64,000 nt of DNA from Incurvaria masculella (GCA_946894095.1 OX335643.1:12883036-12947035), one strand, 5' to 3'; shown: positions 22,029 through 33,980, counted from the stretch's first letter. The notes: generated by a model from the letters alone, not told the origin. Made by a program: numbers and translations.

Positions 22029-22849
22029 CATTAAATAATAACTTTATTGGAGTGAAAACAATTTAAAAACAGCTAAGTTGTCAAAACATACTCAATCATA
22101 TAATTTTGACATAGTATTTGGTTATGCATATTGCATACACATTTGCTTTAAATAAATTTCTGTAGCTTTGCCGTAACCAGGCGAAAATAAAATACTGCCA
22201 GGGCTCTCCTCGCTAGTAGGAACAGGTGCCTTTTAAGAAGTATTAGCGTAGACAGTACTTCGGCACATTCACAGTTTCCCCGCCTTATGCCCCCATCCTC
22301 TTAAGCCAACTGGCGGTGACATCACGCGGCATCCGTCACGGAGGATGTGGTGGCTTTAGGGGCTTGAGACTTTGAATAATTAAGCGTTTGTGCGTCTTCG
22401 TTACCCGCTGCTGTGTCGCACTGCAGCGAAGCGTTATCTAGTGGTGTGAGGTGTCGATTTGTATTTGTGACGATGATTTAATTTGTTTTGCATAACTAGC
22501 CGATGGAACAAGTTCTTCCATTTGCTAGTTATCCTTAGAAGGAGTTAGAAGCAAGCCTAAACATCGTGACGTAGATATAATTTGAAAGAAATAATTACAA
22601 ATGTGTCAATAAATACATATTCTTACTAGAATATTACAGGCTCAACGAACATCTAAAGAACTTCACGCCCGAGTGATGTTTTAATAAAAGTGCTAAGCAG
22701 ACCTCCCTACTTAATAGGCGAACATTTCTACCACCTGGATTTTTGCAACCACGTTAAATTCAATGAAATTGTTAATTATTTGTATTAAGTAATACCCACG
22801 GAAGAGAAAATTAAGGAGAAACGTCGTATGGAAATTACCCACGTTCCCG
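22029..22849. other. No gene recognised
   Basis: A moderately GC-rich patch at 22190-22450 has no repeat match in the window and no long frame. The rest is AT-rich. Confidence 0.4.
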
Positions 22850-22995
22850 CCGTATGGACATATTGTCCATGTAATCCTATGGGAGCTCGGCCGTGCTTTG
22901 TGTGTCACGTAGTCCAACCATCACAGGCACGCGTGAATGTGCTCCCAAAATGCGTTGGCCAAGTCAACTGCCACCAACACAAAGTCCAAACGTTT
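22850..22995 (-). repeat. Family G repeat
   Basis: Reading the minus strand: GCAGTTGACTTGGCCAACGC, TTTTGGGAGCACATTCACGC, CACACAAAGCACGG and ATTACATGGACAATATGTCC then ATACGGCGGG. The order is the same as at 17826-17965. Confidence 0.55.
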
Positions 22996-25689
22996 ACATA
23001 ATGTTTGCGTACAGCGAGTACGTTTATGTTGGGTTGGTAGTTTTAGAAAATTGAAAACAGTGTGTCTCGTTGTAGGCGCGTTAGATGGTTCATCTCCTTC
23101 GTTTTCTGATCTGAGGTAATGACCCCAATAAACGTTCACATGTAATCGCTATAGTCCTAGTGATAACACACTCAAGTTTTGTGTATAAAAATCATTTTTC
23201 GTTTTGAGCCAGGTCTTCAGATATCTTTATAATCAGATGATAAATATCTGTCAGTGTACATATTTATTTCTGTCATTGATATAAGACAGTAATTCATACT
23301 ATCCAAATCGACAGCCAGATATCAGAGCGATTCCATAAAGTTCTCTTTTCTAAATGTTTGCGATGGGCCCCAAAAAGTGGTTATGATACCTAATTAACAA
23401 GGATAAGGAAAGCAGGGTTGGGTTAATTTTAAGTCCGAATAATACTGTTAATGTTGTTCATAGGTAGATGTTGCCACTTAGATTTACTAAAATCATTGCA
23501 CAATGGTGTATTTCCATAATATAAAATGTTAAAGATTGAGTGGGCGAAATGATTTTCTTTTAACTAACACAATTAATGTCATGTTGATACTATAAGCGGG
23601 ACATTAAATGTATTTAGAGTATTTGTTTAATATTTTTCATTAGCTTTTATTTCACTTGTGTTCGCTGTTATGTTTTGTCTTGTTTGCATCCCTTGGTTTT
23701 TAACGGATTTAAATTGATTTTTATTCATAGCGGTAAATGGTTTTCGAAAATACGGTTTCGTTCATTAATAAATAAAAAGGAAGTAAAATCATTGGTTTTC
23801 ATCGATATATGTACAGCGCGCGCATCCTTACCCAACGAGCAGTCGCGCTTTACGTTAGGAAGTCACCTGGGAGGTATTCGCTCGCACCGGTCGCCGTCAA
23901 AACATTTCCACGTGGTCGTTTATCGCCGCCTCGCAACGTTGCTGTTTATTAACATTTATAACTGTACCCACTAGCAAATTACGCGTTCACCTTGGGGAAA
24001 GTTAGCAGAAAGTTTACGACAACGCCGAAAGGGAACTTTTTCAGCGCGTTCGTGCTTGTACGAATGCCTTTGCCGGTTTTGAAAATTTATTTAGTGAATT
24101 ACACGTTTAGAATCTTTATAACGATAGATTCTGCAGTGTCTAGATATTTCGGGGGATATTCTTCCTAGTTTTCTGCAATGTTCATTAATTCCTACCCCAA
24201 AAATGTTTCTCGCAAAAATCGGAGAATAAAAGTTCGTTTTATCAGAATCAACCTCCGAATCGGTCAGAGCCTTTGTGGAATCGCCTGTATAGGTCCTACT
24301 GTATGTCGTGCTGTATGTCAATGTAACCACTCCTCAAATTTTGAACGGGTTCGTGATGTTAGGTTCTTTGGCTGTGATTGTTCTAAAACATTTGTTTTAA
24401 GTTCATTAAGTTCTTGATCTCGCTGTCTGAATCCTTGATAATATAAGTACTGATATAAATTTATAGATGATAGTAACAATATTAAGGGCCTGGTACTAGC
24501 CAAATCGCAAAGTTAGACGAGGCACCCCAAGTAAACTAACTAAGTCTGACGATTATAAGTGTCATCCTTACAATATAAGATTCCTTGTCTAGGAATCGAA
24601 TGATTTTCGTTAATGTATGTTTCCTTTTTCTATACAAAATACATTGCGGAAACGGTGTCCATTTCCGAACTTTTTTGACTAAATGTAGAAATCTAAAAGC
24701 AAATGGAATTTTTTGTTTATGCATGTATGCTGTTTTTGCTTATATCTAGAAATCGAATGACTTTCAGATTTCTAATGAGAAAAATCAACTTTTTTTATTT
24801 TTATTATTATTTAAATAAATGATGGAATAGAAAAATATTAACAATCCATTATCAGTCTGGAGTTCTATTTGGATTTGCTGAAGCGTTTCACTACATATTA
24901 TTACATTTGTTAAAAAGTGCATTTGTATGGCGCGAGTAGTTGGCTAGTCCTAGCGCCTTAAGTGACATATTTTGCAGACTGGCAACTTTTTAGTAGCGCA
25001 AAAAAATATTCTAAACTTAAAGTAAATTCCCATCGAGAGGATTGAATGTTTAACAATAATTTTAAATAGGTAAATTCCCATTAGCCATAAATTAAAATGT
25101 TTAAGAAAAGGGAAATGGCGTTATTTGAAATCTCACGCCATTTGTGTCGTGCTGCGGCCTAAAATGCGGAAAAAATGGAATAAACGAATCTTTCGATTGT
25201 ATGTTCTAAGACCATAATTGACTATTAGCACTTATAGTGATTGAAGCACATTGAAGGCTCGACGGTATAAAGGTGCGGTTTATACAGATAATTCGTACGC
25301 GGCCTACGCCCGAGGTGTATTGGTTAATGGGATTGCCAGAATGTATTTAGCCGGAGGCAACGAAGAGCGTTTAGCCTGATTGATGGAGGTGCGGACTGTG
25401 CATGACGCTTTTCGACGATAAACTGGGTGTTAATATAGTAGTGGGAGATTATAGAAGAAAAAATAACCAACTGTTTTTATTTTTAATAAACCATTAAAAC
25501 ATTTAAAAAGCGTTCCTCTTTTAATAAAGAAAGGTGATGAGCCTAGCATTCAATGGCTTAATTGAATTTATCCAGACCCAATGGAAATAATAGTGGGCTT
25601 AAATCGATACCGAGACTAGAGTCACTGTCCTCGGCTATTAGATTTTTGCTATCTTCTAGCCTCATCAACTAGTCTGCGAAAACTAGTAC
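22996..25689. other. No gene recognised; GC-rich island at 23800-24070
   Basis: 23800-24070 is GC-rich, low in stop codons and not repeated in the window; it could be a conserved regulatory island or an unrecognised exon. Minus frames across 24090-24500 contain stops and no domain I know. Short direct repeats of GTAAATTCCCAT occur near 25022 and 25072. Confidence 0.4.
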
Positions 25690-25985
25690 ATGGAGAAAAC
25701 CCACTTTCGTAATATACATCCCTCTCTCTACCCTCATACTTCTCATTATTTCTAGTTATGACTTCACAGCTCCTTCATATGTAAGGTTAGCGTTTTGCAG
25801 GCCTAGTTTCGTTAAGATACTATAGAGCGACTTCGCTGGTAGTCCTCTTGCTCGGACTCGGACTATAATCAATTTCTCACTTTGCGGTCCAGTAAATTTT
25901 AGTGCTTGTTTCACTTACGAGCTGTGTCCCTTAGGTATATTTTTTTCCCATGGAACTGTAAGTTCAATAAGTGCGTCTTGTTCGA
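25690..25985 (-). pseudogene. Degenerate retroelement-like coding relic
   Basis: One minus-strand frame reads DALIELTVPWEKNIPKGHSS, a stop, VKQALKFTG, then IIVRVRARGLPAKSLYSILT and KLGLQNANLTYEGAVKS, then a stop. The order ELTVPW..NI...H followed by V..RG..A.SLY..L..LG resembles a C-terminal segment I associate with some animal retroelement-derived proteins. In-frame stops show it is not functional. The family assignment is from memory of the pattern only. Confidence 0.42.
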
Positions 25986-26209
25986 TTGGTTTAGATGATG
26001 TTATGCAGATTTCCGAAGCCATCCGCCAGTGCTTTTACCATCAAAGCCTATCGTTAGCTTCCCCTTGTATTGAGACAGGTTTCGTCCTAAACTTGGTAGT
26101 TTAAAGGATCAAGGTTTCACAAAGTTCAGTTTCTAAAAGCAAAGTTGGTTTGACCTTTCTTAGTCCATACAATGGGCTGATGATCTATCTGGTCATTTGG
26201 GGGAAAGAA

Positions 26210-26400
26210 TTAATCATGGCAGTAGGAATAATGGCCACTCTGAACGCAAATTTTGTATTTATAGAGCAAATGTTTGGCTGTTTCTACGAGCTCCTTACAT
26301 TTTAGACATATAGAATTTGTTGATTTCACCTGAACGAGGTCACTTTCGTAACCGAGGACCAATAATACTTTAACGCAAGAGGGATGCAGAAGTCACCCGC
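26210..26400 (-). pseudogene. Possible LINE C-terminal Cys-His motif relic
   Basis: The minus frame reads CLKCKELVETAKHLLYKYKI followed by C, ending at a stop after CHD. The C-x2-C-x8-H spacing with the ETA.H core resembles the C.xC...ET..H.L..C motif near the C-terminus of several LINE polyproteins. The final Cys spacing is longer than usual. It lies upstream, on the same strand, of the relic at 25690-25985, so both may come from one decayed element. Confidence 0.33.
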
Positions 26401-27325
26401 GTAAGCCAGTCAATCTGCATTTAGATATATAGTATCCGATGAAGAAATAAAAACAACGAAAGCATATTACTCGACAATATGCAAATATAAAATTTAAAAC
26501 CGTTGTATTTCTTTACAATTTTATTCTTTATTTAATTGATTACAAGAGTACAATACATAATTGTATACGATTAATACTATAGAATTAACTCAATATTGTT
26601 TTATCTAAAAGCTAAGCCGCGTAGGTGAACCGCGTAATCTCGACACCACGCTCTTACGTCGGCGTCACGATCGAAGCAATGTAATCAGGGTGATCTATGT
26701 GGACGTGGATCTTAATCCAGTTTGGGCTTTCATCTGGCAACAAAATGCGAACATTGCTTACGTAAATAATACGTTAATCTCGATTATCAGAGATGTTGGT
26801 TATGAAAGCCAGGTACATATTATTAAATATTTGATCGCTTTTATCGGGGTAGGCAGAGCATTGATTGCTGAATTATAAATAAAATATCAAACAGACAATA
26901 AACGCAGCACGGATGCCATTTTTCATTTCTGGTTGTTGAGAATGGTACTTATTTGGGTTGCAGTGTTACCAGTGGTTGACTTATAAAGAAGAGAACAAGA
27001 AATAGAAGTGTCATGTGGTCGCGGCACAGTGGTTCCACTTAAATGGGCGGAGCGGCCAAAAGTCTAAGACTGACCTAACCGCCTTTGTTACAATGTTAAT
27101 ATAATAAAACTTTTTATATTGTTATATTCAGCATGTATAACATAATTTGGTGGGTCAATTTGGCCTTATTTAAGGAACAAAATTAATTAAATCTCTAAAT
27201 AAAATGTTATATACAAATAGTATACAAATGTTGAATATTTTTTTCCCAATATGGAATTATCTTGAAACTATAATTTCTTCTCTGTCGAGTTCCTTCAGTA
27301 CCACTTTCTCACTATAGAGTTGATT
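26401..27325. other. No gene recognised
   Basis: AT-rich DNA. A short inverted pair around 26450-26515 (AAACAACG / CCGTTGTA) is minor. No repeat or exon identified. Confidence 0.4.
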
Positions 27326-27590
27326 ATAATGCGAATATGTTTGAAACATGTTACGGCATTCACGCGGCGGGAGAAAACATTCTCCGACGTTACGAACTGA
27401 TCGTTCAACCCGTTGTCAAGGGGCATCCGCCACGTTCGTACGCAGCAGACGACTCCGTTTGCTACGTAAGAACGTGTACGTACGTGGGTATAACAACGGG
27501 CTGAACGATCAGCTCGAAACGTCGGAGAATGTCTCCTGCCGCCGCGTGAAAAGCTGTAACATTTTTAAAACATGTTTATATTGCGAATGT
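27326..27590. repeat. 265-bp imperfect palindrome
   Basis: The outer arms align from TATAATGCGAATATG (left) and CATGTTTATATTGCGAATGTT (right). The main stem of about 68 bp runs from TGTTACGGCATTCACGCGGC through CATTCTCCGACGTTACGA and CTGATCGTTCAACCCGTTGT, mirrored by ACAACGGGCTGAACGATCAG and the following bases. The loop has another stem, ACGTTCGTACGCAGCA against TGCTACGTAAGAACGT. Almost the whole stretch can fold back on itself. Possibly a MITE or the product of an inverted duplication. The 92-codon frame across it is not meaningful. Confidence 0.72.
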
Positions 27591-28234
27591 TATGGAGTCC
27601 CTACCCGTGTTTTATTATTTCACTAAACCTGCTCAGCGTTTTTCAGGAAAAGCCTCGATTTGATCATGGAACATAAAAATCAAATCGAGTTGCCATTTAA
27701 TAATTAATAGGGATTAGTTTTAATCTCTTATTTACCATTTACTCTGCGACATCTTGAAGGTACATATATCGCAGGAGCTACAAACGCATTTTGCCTAAAA
27801 TATTAGGAATTTGGTTAAGTTCAGGGATATATCAATCATCCTAGTATTTTGATTTTAAAAATGAAATCTGTATTTTAGTTATTTTACTAGACTGAGTCGA
27901 GATATTAATTCTAAATATTAGGATTATAGCAAGCCCAAATTCTATACGCCGGAAATTAGCAAAATTCCTAGTATTTTAGACAAAATACGGTTTTTGCTGT
28001 TATCCTGGAACATACATGTGCCATTATTTTCTTACTTTGACCATGCAAACATTATATCCTACGCAATCTGGATACGACGCATACCGTCCGAGCCCATCTG
28101 CAAGCACCATTGAGTAAGGAAGGACTGCGATGGTGATCGTATCGATCTTGTTTCCAGTTGAAAATTATATTATTTGGTTAATTGTTGATGTACGGCTCAT
28201 AAAAACATTATCAAAATTCTAAAAAGACATTGAC
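27591..28234. other. No gene recognised
   Basis: AT-rich DNA with nothing I can support. Confidence 0.4.
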
Positions 28235-28600
28235 ATTTAAGACAATCATTGTTATTGCTCGATATAGCCTCCTTTGGCACGGATGATGGCACCAAGATTT
28301 TCGATATTCTGTTCCATTCCCGACGGAGCGCTGCCTTCAGCGTATCCACGCTTTCATATCTCTTTGTTGACAAGTCAGTCAGATTCAAGTCTGTAGAGTA
28401 GTGAAGCTGTAGGAAGGAGGAGTTCTGAAGAAATGAACCGAGGAACATGGTTCTCTAAAAAAAATGTGTGTTAGGCGAGCTTTGTGTGACGGTGATGAGT
28501 CTTGCTGGAACATCCAGCTGTTCGTACCGAATTGCTTACGTGCCCATGGTATGAGCGCATCATTTAACACCTTTTGCTGTAACACGCCTGGTGAATAAGT
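28235..28600 (-). pseudogene. Mariner-type transposase, C-terminal fragment
   Basis: Minus frames read VLNDALIPWARKQFGTNSWM, FQQDSSPSHKARLT, then after frame changes STDLNLTDL and RYESVDTLKAALRREWNRIS. Relatives have W.FQQD.APAHKA and S.DLNPLDY-LW here, so one catalytic Asp (in FQQD) survives and the final one sits in the altered STDLNLTDL. There is no N-terminal half and no TIR. It belongs to a different subfamily from the 20-22 kb element. Confidence 0.68.
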
Positions 28601-29164
28601 AAGTGACTCAAGATTTAATTACTTACTTGCCCGTTCGCCCGGTGCGTAAATTTACCAAAGTAACACTGTGCAGTTGTTGAAACTCGATACCATCAGGAGT
28701 GAGCGAACTCGTAAGCGAACTGGCTGGCCGGTGCTAACGCCATTATTTCTATTATCACTAAAACGGATAAGTTTCTGTCGCCACTCCCGTACTTTCATAT
28801 TGGATGGCTAGCACACAGAAAGAAGTGGCAAGAGTGGGGGAACTAGGCCCAAGAGACGGCTTGATAAATGGGCTCCGTAAGCTGCCTGTAAAGTTTAACT
28901 TACCCCGCAGTACAGGTTGCGTAGTTACCTAGCTTCTCAAGAAGATAAACTGCCGGGAAAAAGCTTAAAAAGCTTGCCTTCCCGATGAATTTAGGTGAAA
29001 CTGAATAAGGTGATTTCGGATCATTAAGGTTGTGTTAGTGAGAGATCATGTCCGTTTATATTTTATTGCAATTTGAAGCAACTCTTATTTAAGCAAACTT
29101 TGCGTCTTGGCTCATGAAAACCACCCTCTTTCGGGATCTCATAAGCCCAAACACTACATGGGAT
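28601..29164. other. No gene recognised
   Basis: Moderate GC content. GGGAAAAAGCTTAAAAAGCT near 28957 forms a short near-palindrome. No coding signal. Confidence 0.4.
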
Positions 29165-29275
29165 ACCACATATAATATTATGTAATAAAACCCAGGATTT
29201 TCCTTATTTTGCAAGGTTATGTTGAACTGGATGGAAAAGACAAACAATTTTCATTGCGGCTTCGATCATGTTTAG
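29165..29275 (-). repeat. Family C SINE, 3' fragment
   Basis: GTTGAACTGGATGGAAAAGA and CATTGCGGCTTCGATCATG match the family in reverse orientation. The tail is diverged. Confidence 0.5.
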
Positions 29276-29299
29276 TACAGTGATATATTAAAAGCCTGG

Positions 29300-29470
29300 G
29301 GGCATTAACTACTGGCGACCTAGTAAGTATCTACTATGTACTAGGTAGAATCCAAACCACCGCCAGCTTCAAAAGTTGAACTGTCACCCGTCCAGAATGT
29401 TACCGCGCCCAGTGTTGCTTATCATCAAGATTGAAACCCGAGGCGTCGCGATAACCGTTTCTAGCAGGGT
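29300..29470 (+). repeat. Possible diverged family A fragment
   Basis: GACCTAGTAAGTA, then AGAATCCAAACCACCGCCAG and CACCCGTCC follow the order of family A (CCTAGTAAGTAACG, GGACTCCAACCCACAGCCAG, AACCCATCTC). Weak similarity. Confidence 0.3.
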
Positions 29471-29729
29471 AAGAGATTAATTTGATCTTTAAGCTAGGTA
29501 CTCTTCAATCCATCGAAATTTCAACTTATTTCTACTCCGCCACGCAATAAATTGTAGTATTTGCATATTATTTATTATTGTCATTAAGGAAAATGTGACT
29601 TTCCGATTTTTTAAATCTGTACGCTACAGCTACAGTTATTTAATAAAGAACTGATTCTATCGAATATTTTTATTAATTTTATAAAAGTTAGTGTTTTTGT
29701 TATAGTAGTATTGTTTGTTGGAGTCCTAT
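29471..29729. other. Spacer, nothing recognised
   Basis: AT-rich sequence. Confidence 0.4.
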
Positions 29730-30395
29730 TCACTACGTAAAATATTCACAACGTTTAATAGTATTTTTTTCCAAAAAATGAAAACCATGCATATCGTATA
29801 ATATTCACAACGTATAATGTTATACGTTGTGCATGAATAAAGTTTAAAAATAAAATCAACTCTTTGCATCATGCAGAACGTATAATAGTCACAACGTATA
29901 ATATTCCTAACATGAATTCACAAAAAAAGAAAACCATGCATAACGTATAATATGCCAAGAAGCACTGCATAAATCGCCCTAATCACGATACATTTAAGGC
30001 TGAAATTGCTACGAATCGATATTTGCTACAATTTAGAAAGGCCTCCTTACGCTAATTGAGACGGTCGAAACGTCACGTGCGACGTACGCTTTAAAAGTAT
30101 ATACATAAGGGCGCTTATTGTATAAAAAGTTTTTGGATCATATGATATGCATGGTTTTCTATTTTTGTTAAATAAAGATTATAACGCGTTAATAAATATA
30201 TATAACCGCGAATATATAAACGCGTTGTGACCATTATACGTTATGCATGGAGAAATATATAATATATATATTTTTTTAAACTTCTTCATGCACTACGTAT
30301 AAAATTTTACGATCTGCCGATTATACGTTGTGCATGGTTTTAAAATTTTGTTAAAATATGACATTATACGATCTGCATATTAGACATTCTGCCGT
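29730..30395. mobile_element. Element bounded by inverted clusters of an ACGTATAAT motif
   Basis: Forward motifs (ACGTATAAT or one to two changes) start near 29735, 29750, 29794, 29809, 29878, 29894 and 29943. Reverse motifs (ATTATACGT and variants) lie near 29820, 30231, 30304, 30320, 30363 and 30380. Many come in pairs spaced by about 4 bp, and the motif is often followed or preceded by CATGCA and an AAAACC block. At 29805 one pair forms the near-perfect palindrome CACAACGTATAATG-TTATACGTTGTG. The forward-left, reverse-right layout resembles the subterminal protein-binding repeats of DNA transposons. No transposase frame is present. Confidence 0.52.
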
Positions 30396-32257
30396 TCCCC
30401 CGTTTGTTGTTGTACCTTTTATTTACAAAAATATAAGACTTAACATGGATCGTGGCGTAGTCAAACATCCTCCTAACGCCCCTCAGGACATCCTTCTGAG
30501 ATCTGTTCAGGACCACCTAAGAAATAACTGTGCCAAATTTGATCCTTAAATCACAGAATACAGGCTACCCTGTACAACATGTTGCTTTGTGTAAATTCAC
30601 CGCTTTTGTCCGTCTTACTGCCCGAAGTTACTGTTATGTGCATATTATTTATTAATAACCGTGCTTACCCGACCACTTACCCACTTATTCACGGAGATGA
30701 AAATCTCAGCGGAGGTAATCTTATTACCGGCTTCTATTCATCACAATGGAGAGCGGACAATGGACCCCGAACTTATAACCACTTCATCGACTCATATTTT
30801 CATCTCAACGATCGCACGGAGCTGACCCAAACGGCCAAGAGCTGAAACTTGTCCTCGTTACGCCATTTTTGTGTTTGATATAAGTGCTGTATGAGTTCCG
30901 GTACTTGCAACGATTACTAGTGGTCCACTGCATTTCTCTCGGGGCGTGCTGTACAAATGTACAATCGATTTTATTGTAAATTTTAGCGATGGAGTATTTG
31001 CCGATGTTTAGTTAAGTTCTCGTTAATTTCACAAGAAATTAAACATTCAATGTGGCAAAAATATTCATCAGTAATAAGTTTACATAAATATGAAAACGCC
31101 ATAATACCTTTCCTACCTCCTTCATTTACTCACCCTCTGACACACATACACATACCCTGACATTTTCAAACTGCAGTTCTATAGAATTTGAAAATTTAAG
31201 ATTTAAGAGTTGGTTTTAATTCAAGGTCTGTAGGTTGTAAGGTTAGAAATATTTATTCATGTAAGTTTTTAGCACTTACATTTCCTAAAATTGAATAATA
31301 ATTAATTACATTTTATCAATTTATATTAGTGACAGATTTTCGACTTGTTTTAAGCTGGAACATATTGTCAAATTCTAATAATTATTTGGAGTTTTTTTCT
31401 CAGCGAGCATGGAATGGCGGGAAACTCATTGGTATGGCGATAGCGTAGCCACGAGTTATATATATTAGTGGAAAATGTCTAACTGTGCTAAGTTAGCTTA
31501 AGAACTCGGGACGCGTAAAATCGATGGTTAATTTAATTAATAGCATCCTGTGAAGTTATTGCGTGTTTGTACGTTTCGTTGGAACTTGAGAAATCAGTTG
31601 TAAGGGAATTCGTAACACTCAATTGCCGGCGCTGCCATCTTTTTCAAAGTGGATACGCCGCGCCGCCGCCCCTATAGAAAATAGTTTCGTTTGCTCACTG
31701 CACTTTCTAGTAACGTAAATAATTAAATGCATGCTCCCGCCGTATTTTAGCCCACGAGCCACTCGGAATGGACGTCCGGTCGACCTAGTCCCCCGCTTTG
31801 ATTAATAGTCACAAAGTTTATAGAGGCCGGTATGTGGAGGCATCCGCTGCAGATATTACACTCGTTTGTCATCTTTACGCTCGCTTTAGATTGAATCCGT
31901 CCCTAATTTGGTCGTTATGCCGCGCTATGGCCTGCGCCTTTGTCTGATTGCTGCCCCTTACCATCGAATGGGCTGTGAAAGCTGACGCGCAGAAGTGAAA
32001 GCGAAACGATACTTAAAATCTCAGACTAAGACCCGGTTGCGGAAAGACATATTAAAGTTATTTAAAGTTCAAACACGTTCGTTTTGGTAGGCAGTATAAC
32101 AACGACTAAGGCTTCAACAATAATTTTGAAGTGACGCGTTTAATCATAGGTTGACGTTATATTAACTTTGATGGCTCTTTCTGCAACTGGAACTAAAAGA
32201 GTCGCAAGTCTTCCTCGCTGTGAAATAAGGAGCCTGAAGATGGAGGTACATGTTCAT
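30396..32257. other. No gene recognised; single-copy-looking GC-rich island at 31600-32030
   Basis: Frames at 30358-30549 and 30579-30845 have no recognisable domain. 31600-32030 is GC-richer and unrepeated, and is flanked by TTAATTTAATTAAT (31529) and AATAATTAAATG (31717). This could be a regulatory region; the sequence alone does not show it. Confidence 0.4.
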
Positions 32258-32293
32258 CTTATATGAGGTGTATGCTAAGACACCTCATATAAG
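32258..32293. repeat. Perfect 14-bp hairpin
   Basis: CTTATATGAGGTGT, an 8-nt loop, then ACACCTCATATAAG. The surrounding sequence does not extend the stem convincingly. Confidence 0.65.
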
Positions 32294-32636
32294 CTGTCTA
32301 TCGTACTTACCATGGACATAGACTAAGGATAGTAGAAATAGACTGCTAAAGTCATACAACGTACAAAACTCGCTAAATACTTGTTATTATCGCTGTTACT
32401 ATGACATTTCTAACCAGCAGCGCCCTCTAGTAACATTCCTGGCCAGAAGAAAGTGAGAACATCCCTGTGGAAGGTGCGAGCCCGGAGACATCAGGTCAGA
32501 AATCTCTCATCCTCTCTCGGTGTCTCCCAGGCCTCGGGCCTATCCAAGGATGATGACCTGTTGTTAATCAAGTCATGTGATTAAAGTGAATTTAAAAGAG
32601 ATCTCATTCTGATTTTTAAATAAGCTAAATCTCAAC

Positions 32637-33980
32637 TCCCAAAGGAGAATGCCCATTAGAAAAGCGCTAGCAGTTAGCATGTACACCAATGAATCCACTT
32701 TGCTTTCATTCCTCGTATCATATAAGTAAAACTGTGTGACTTTCAGTTTTTTCTATAATGGGGATAAGTCAGTAAACACTGCTAAAGAAGAACTTTGAGG
32801 TTATTTCCCACATTGTAAGTACCATCGGTGGTGGATATTTATTTGCTAGACAATTTTAATGAGTGTTGCTGTCACAATGGTTACTTACTGGGCCTCATTA
32901 CATCAGGTTTGTGTAGGCAATTAAGAATTTACTTAAACAGTATCTGGGAAAAAATAGTGGGCACTATTATTGCTATAGTGAGTAGGTACTCCAGCTATAT
33001 GTGAACTCTAATGAGAGTAAGGGAACAGAATGAATCCATAGTGGTGGTACCTTTTGACTGGGGTCTTCATACGTTTGTATAATATGATAATATCTGCGGG
33101 TCATCTTAAAATGGTATAACTTATACATAGGTACCATTTAATGATCTAATAGAGTTAGGAATTATTTAAAATGGGGAAGATTCCTTGCTGCGTGGAGCTA
33201 TTGAAAAATAATACAAGTTATTCCACTGTATTAATTTATTCCTGTGCATGTCGGGTATACGAGGCTCGGTAAGACTATAATAAGCAGGTACCTATAAGTA
33301 ACTAGAGATGGCGTTGCAGTTAGCACCTCACTTTGTACTGGCGTCCAATGTTATGCACTCTGTGGCTAAGGAACTAAGGCTGAGATAAATAGTCATAACC
33401 GAAACTGTGACTAAGGAAAAGTAGTACTTTGTGACGTCACTTTGACACATTTTGTATGGACGAAATCTAAAAGTAATGCAAAGTGACGTCAAAAAGTACT
33501 ACTTTTCGTTAGTCTCAGTTTTGCCTACGACTATTTATCTCAGCCTCAGACTAACGAAAAGTAGTGCTTCGTGACGTCACTTTGCATTACTTTGAGATAA
33601 CGTCCATACAAACTGTGTCAAAATGACGTCACTAAGTACTACTTTTCGTTAGTCTTAATTTCGGTTACAACTATTGATCTCAGTCTGTGACTCATTAAAG
33701 TGGTGTAGCAAATAAATATCAAACAAAGATGGTATGTACGTACAGTGTAGGCAAACACACAGTCCAAAAGCGCGTGCTGTTCTGAGCAAAAATAACCTAA
33801 AAGTTCATCTAGCCGTATTTGCTGACTTATCCCCATTATAAAAAAAAAGTAAAATTTACAGTTGATTGTTACTTTTATAATACGAGGAATAAAATAAAAT
33901 TAGTTTCAAGTGTGTACATGAAAATTTCTAGCGCTTTTCTAGCCCATACTGGAATGGGCGTTCTCCTTTGAGTATGAATT
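32637..33980. mobile_element. 1.35-kb element with >200-bp terminal inverted repeats
   Basis: 32640-32858 matches the reverse complement of about 33700-33978. Shared blocks are CAAAGGAGAA.GCCCATT, GAAAAGCGCTAG, CATGTACAC, ATTCCTCGTAT, TATAATGGGGATAAGTCAG and GATATTTATTTGCTA. The right arm carries about 55 extra bases. The interior has no transposase frame and contains two palindromic MITEs (33376-33688). This is a non-autonomous DNA transposon shape; the family is unknown. Confidence 0.7.
33376..33688. mobile_element. Two abutting palindromic MITEs of one family
   Basis: 33376-33547 runs from GGCTGAGATAAATAGTC through GAAAAGTAGTACTTTGTGAC and GTCACTTTG, then back as its reverse complement to GACTATTTATCTCAGCC. 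33548-33688 repeats the same plan in opposite orientation, including the central TTTGTATGGACG/CGTCCATACAAA block. It lacks one outer end, as if it shares the terminus of its neighbour. Each could form a near-perfect hairpin. A solo end is at 11290. Confidence 0.78.

Noticed and set aside
27348..27626. 92-codon plus frame as a gene
   Set aside because: It lies entirely in a palindrome and has no independent coding evidence.
30579..30845. 88-codon frame as a host gene
   Set aside because: No domain, no splice context and no repeat support; left as anonymous sequence.
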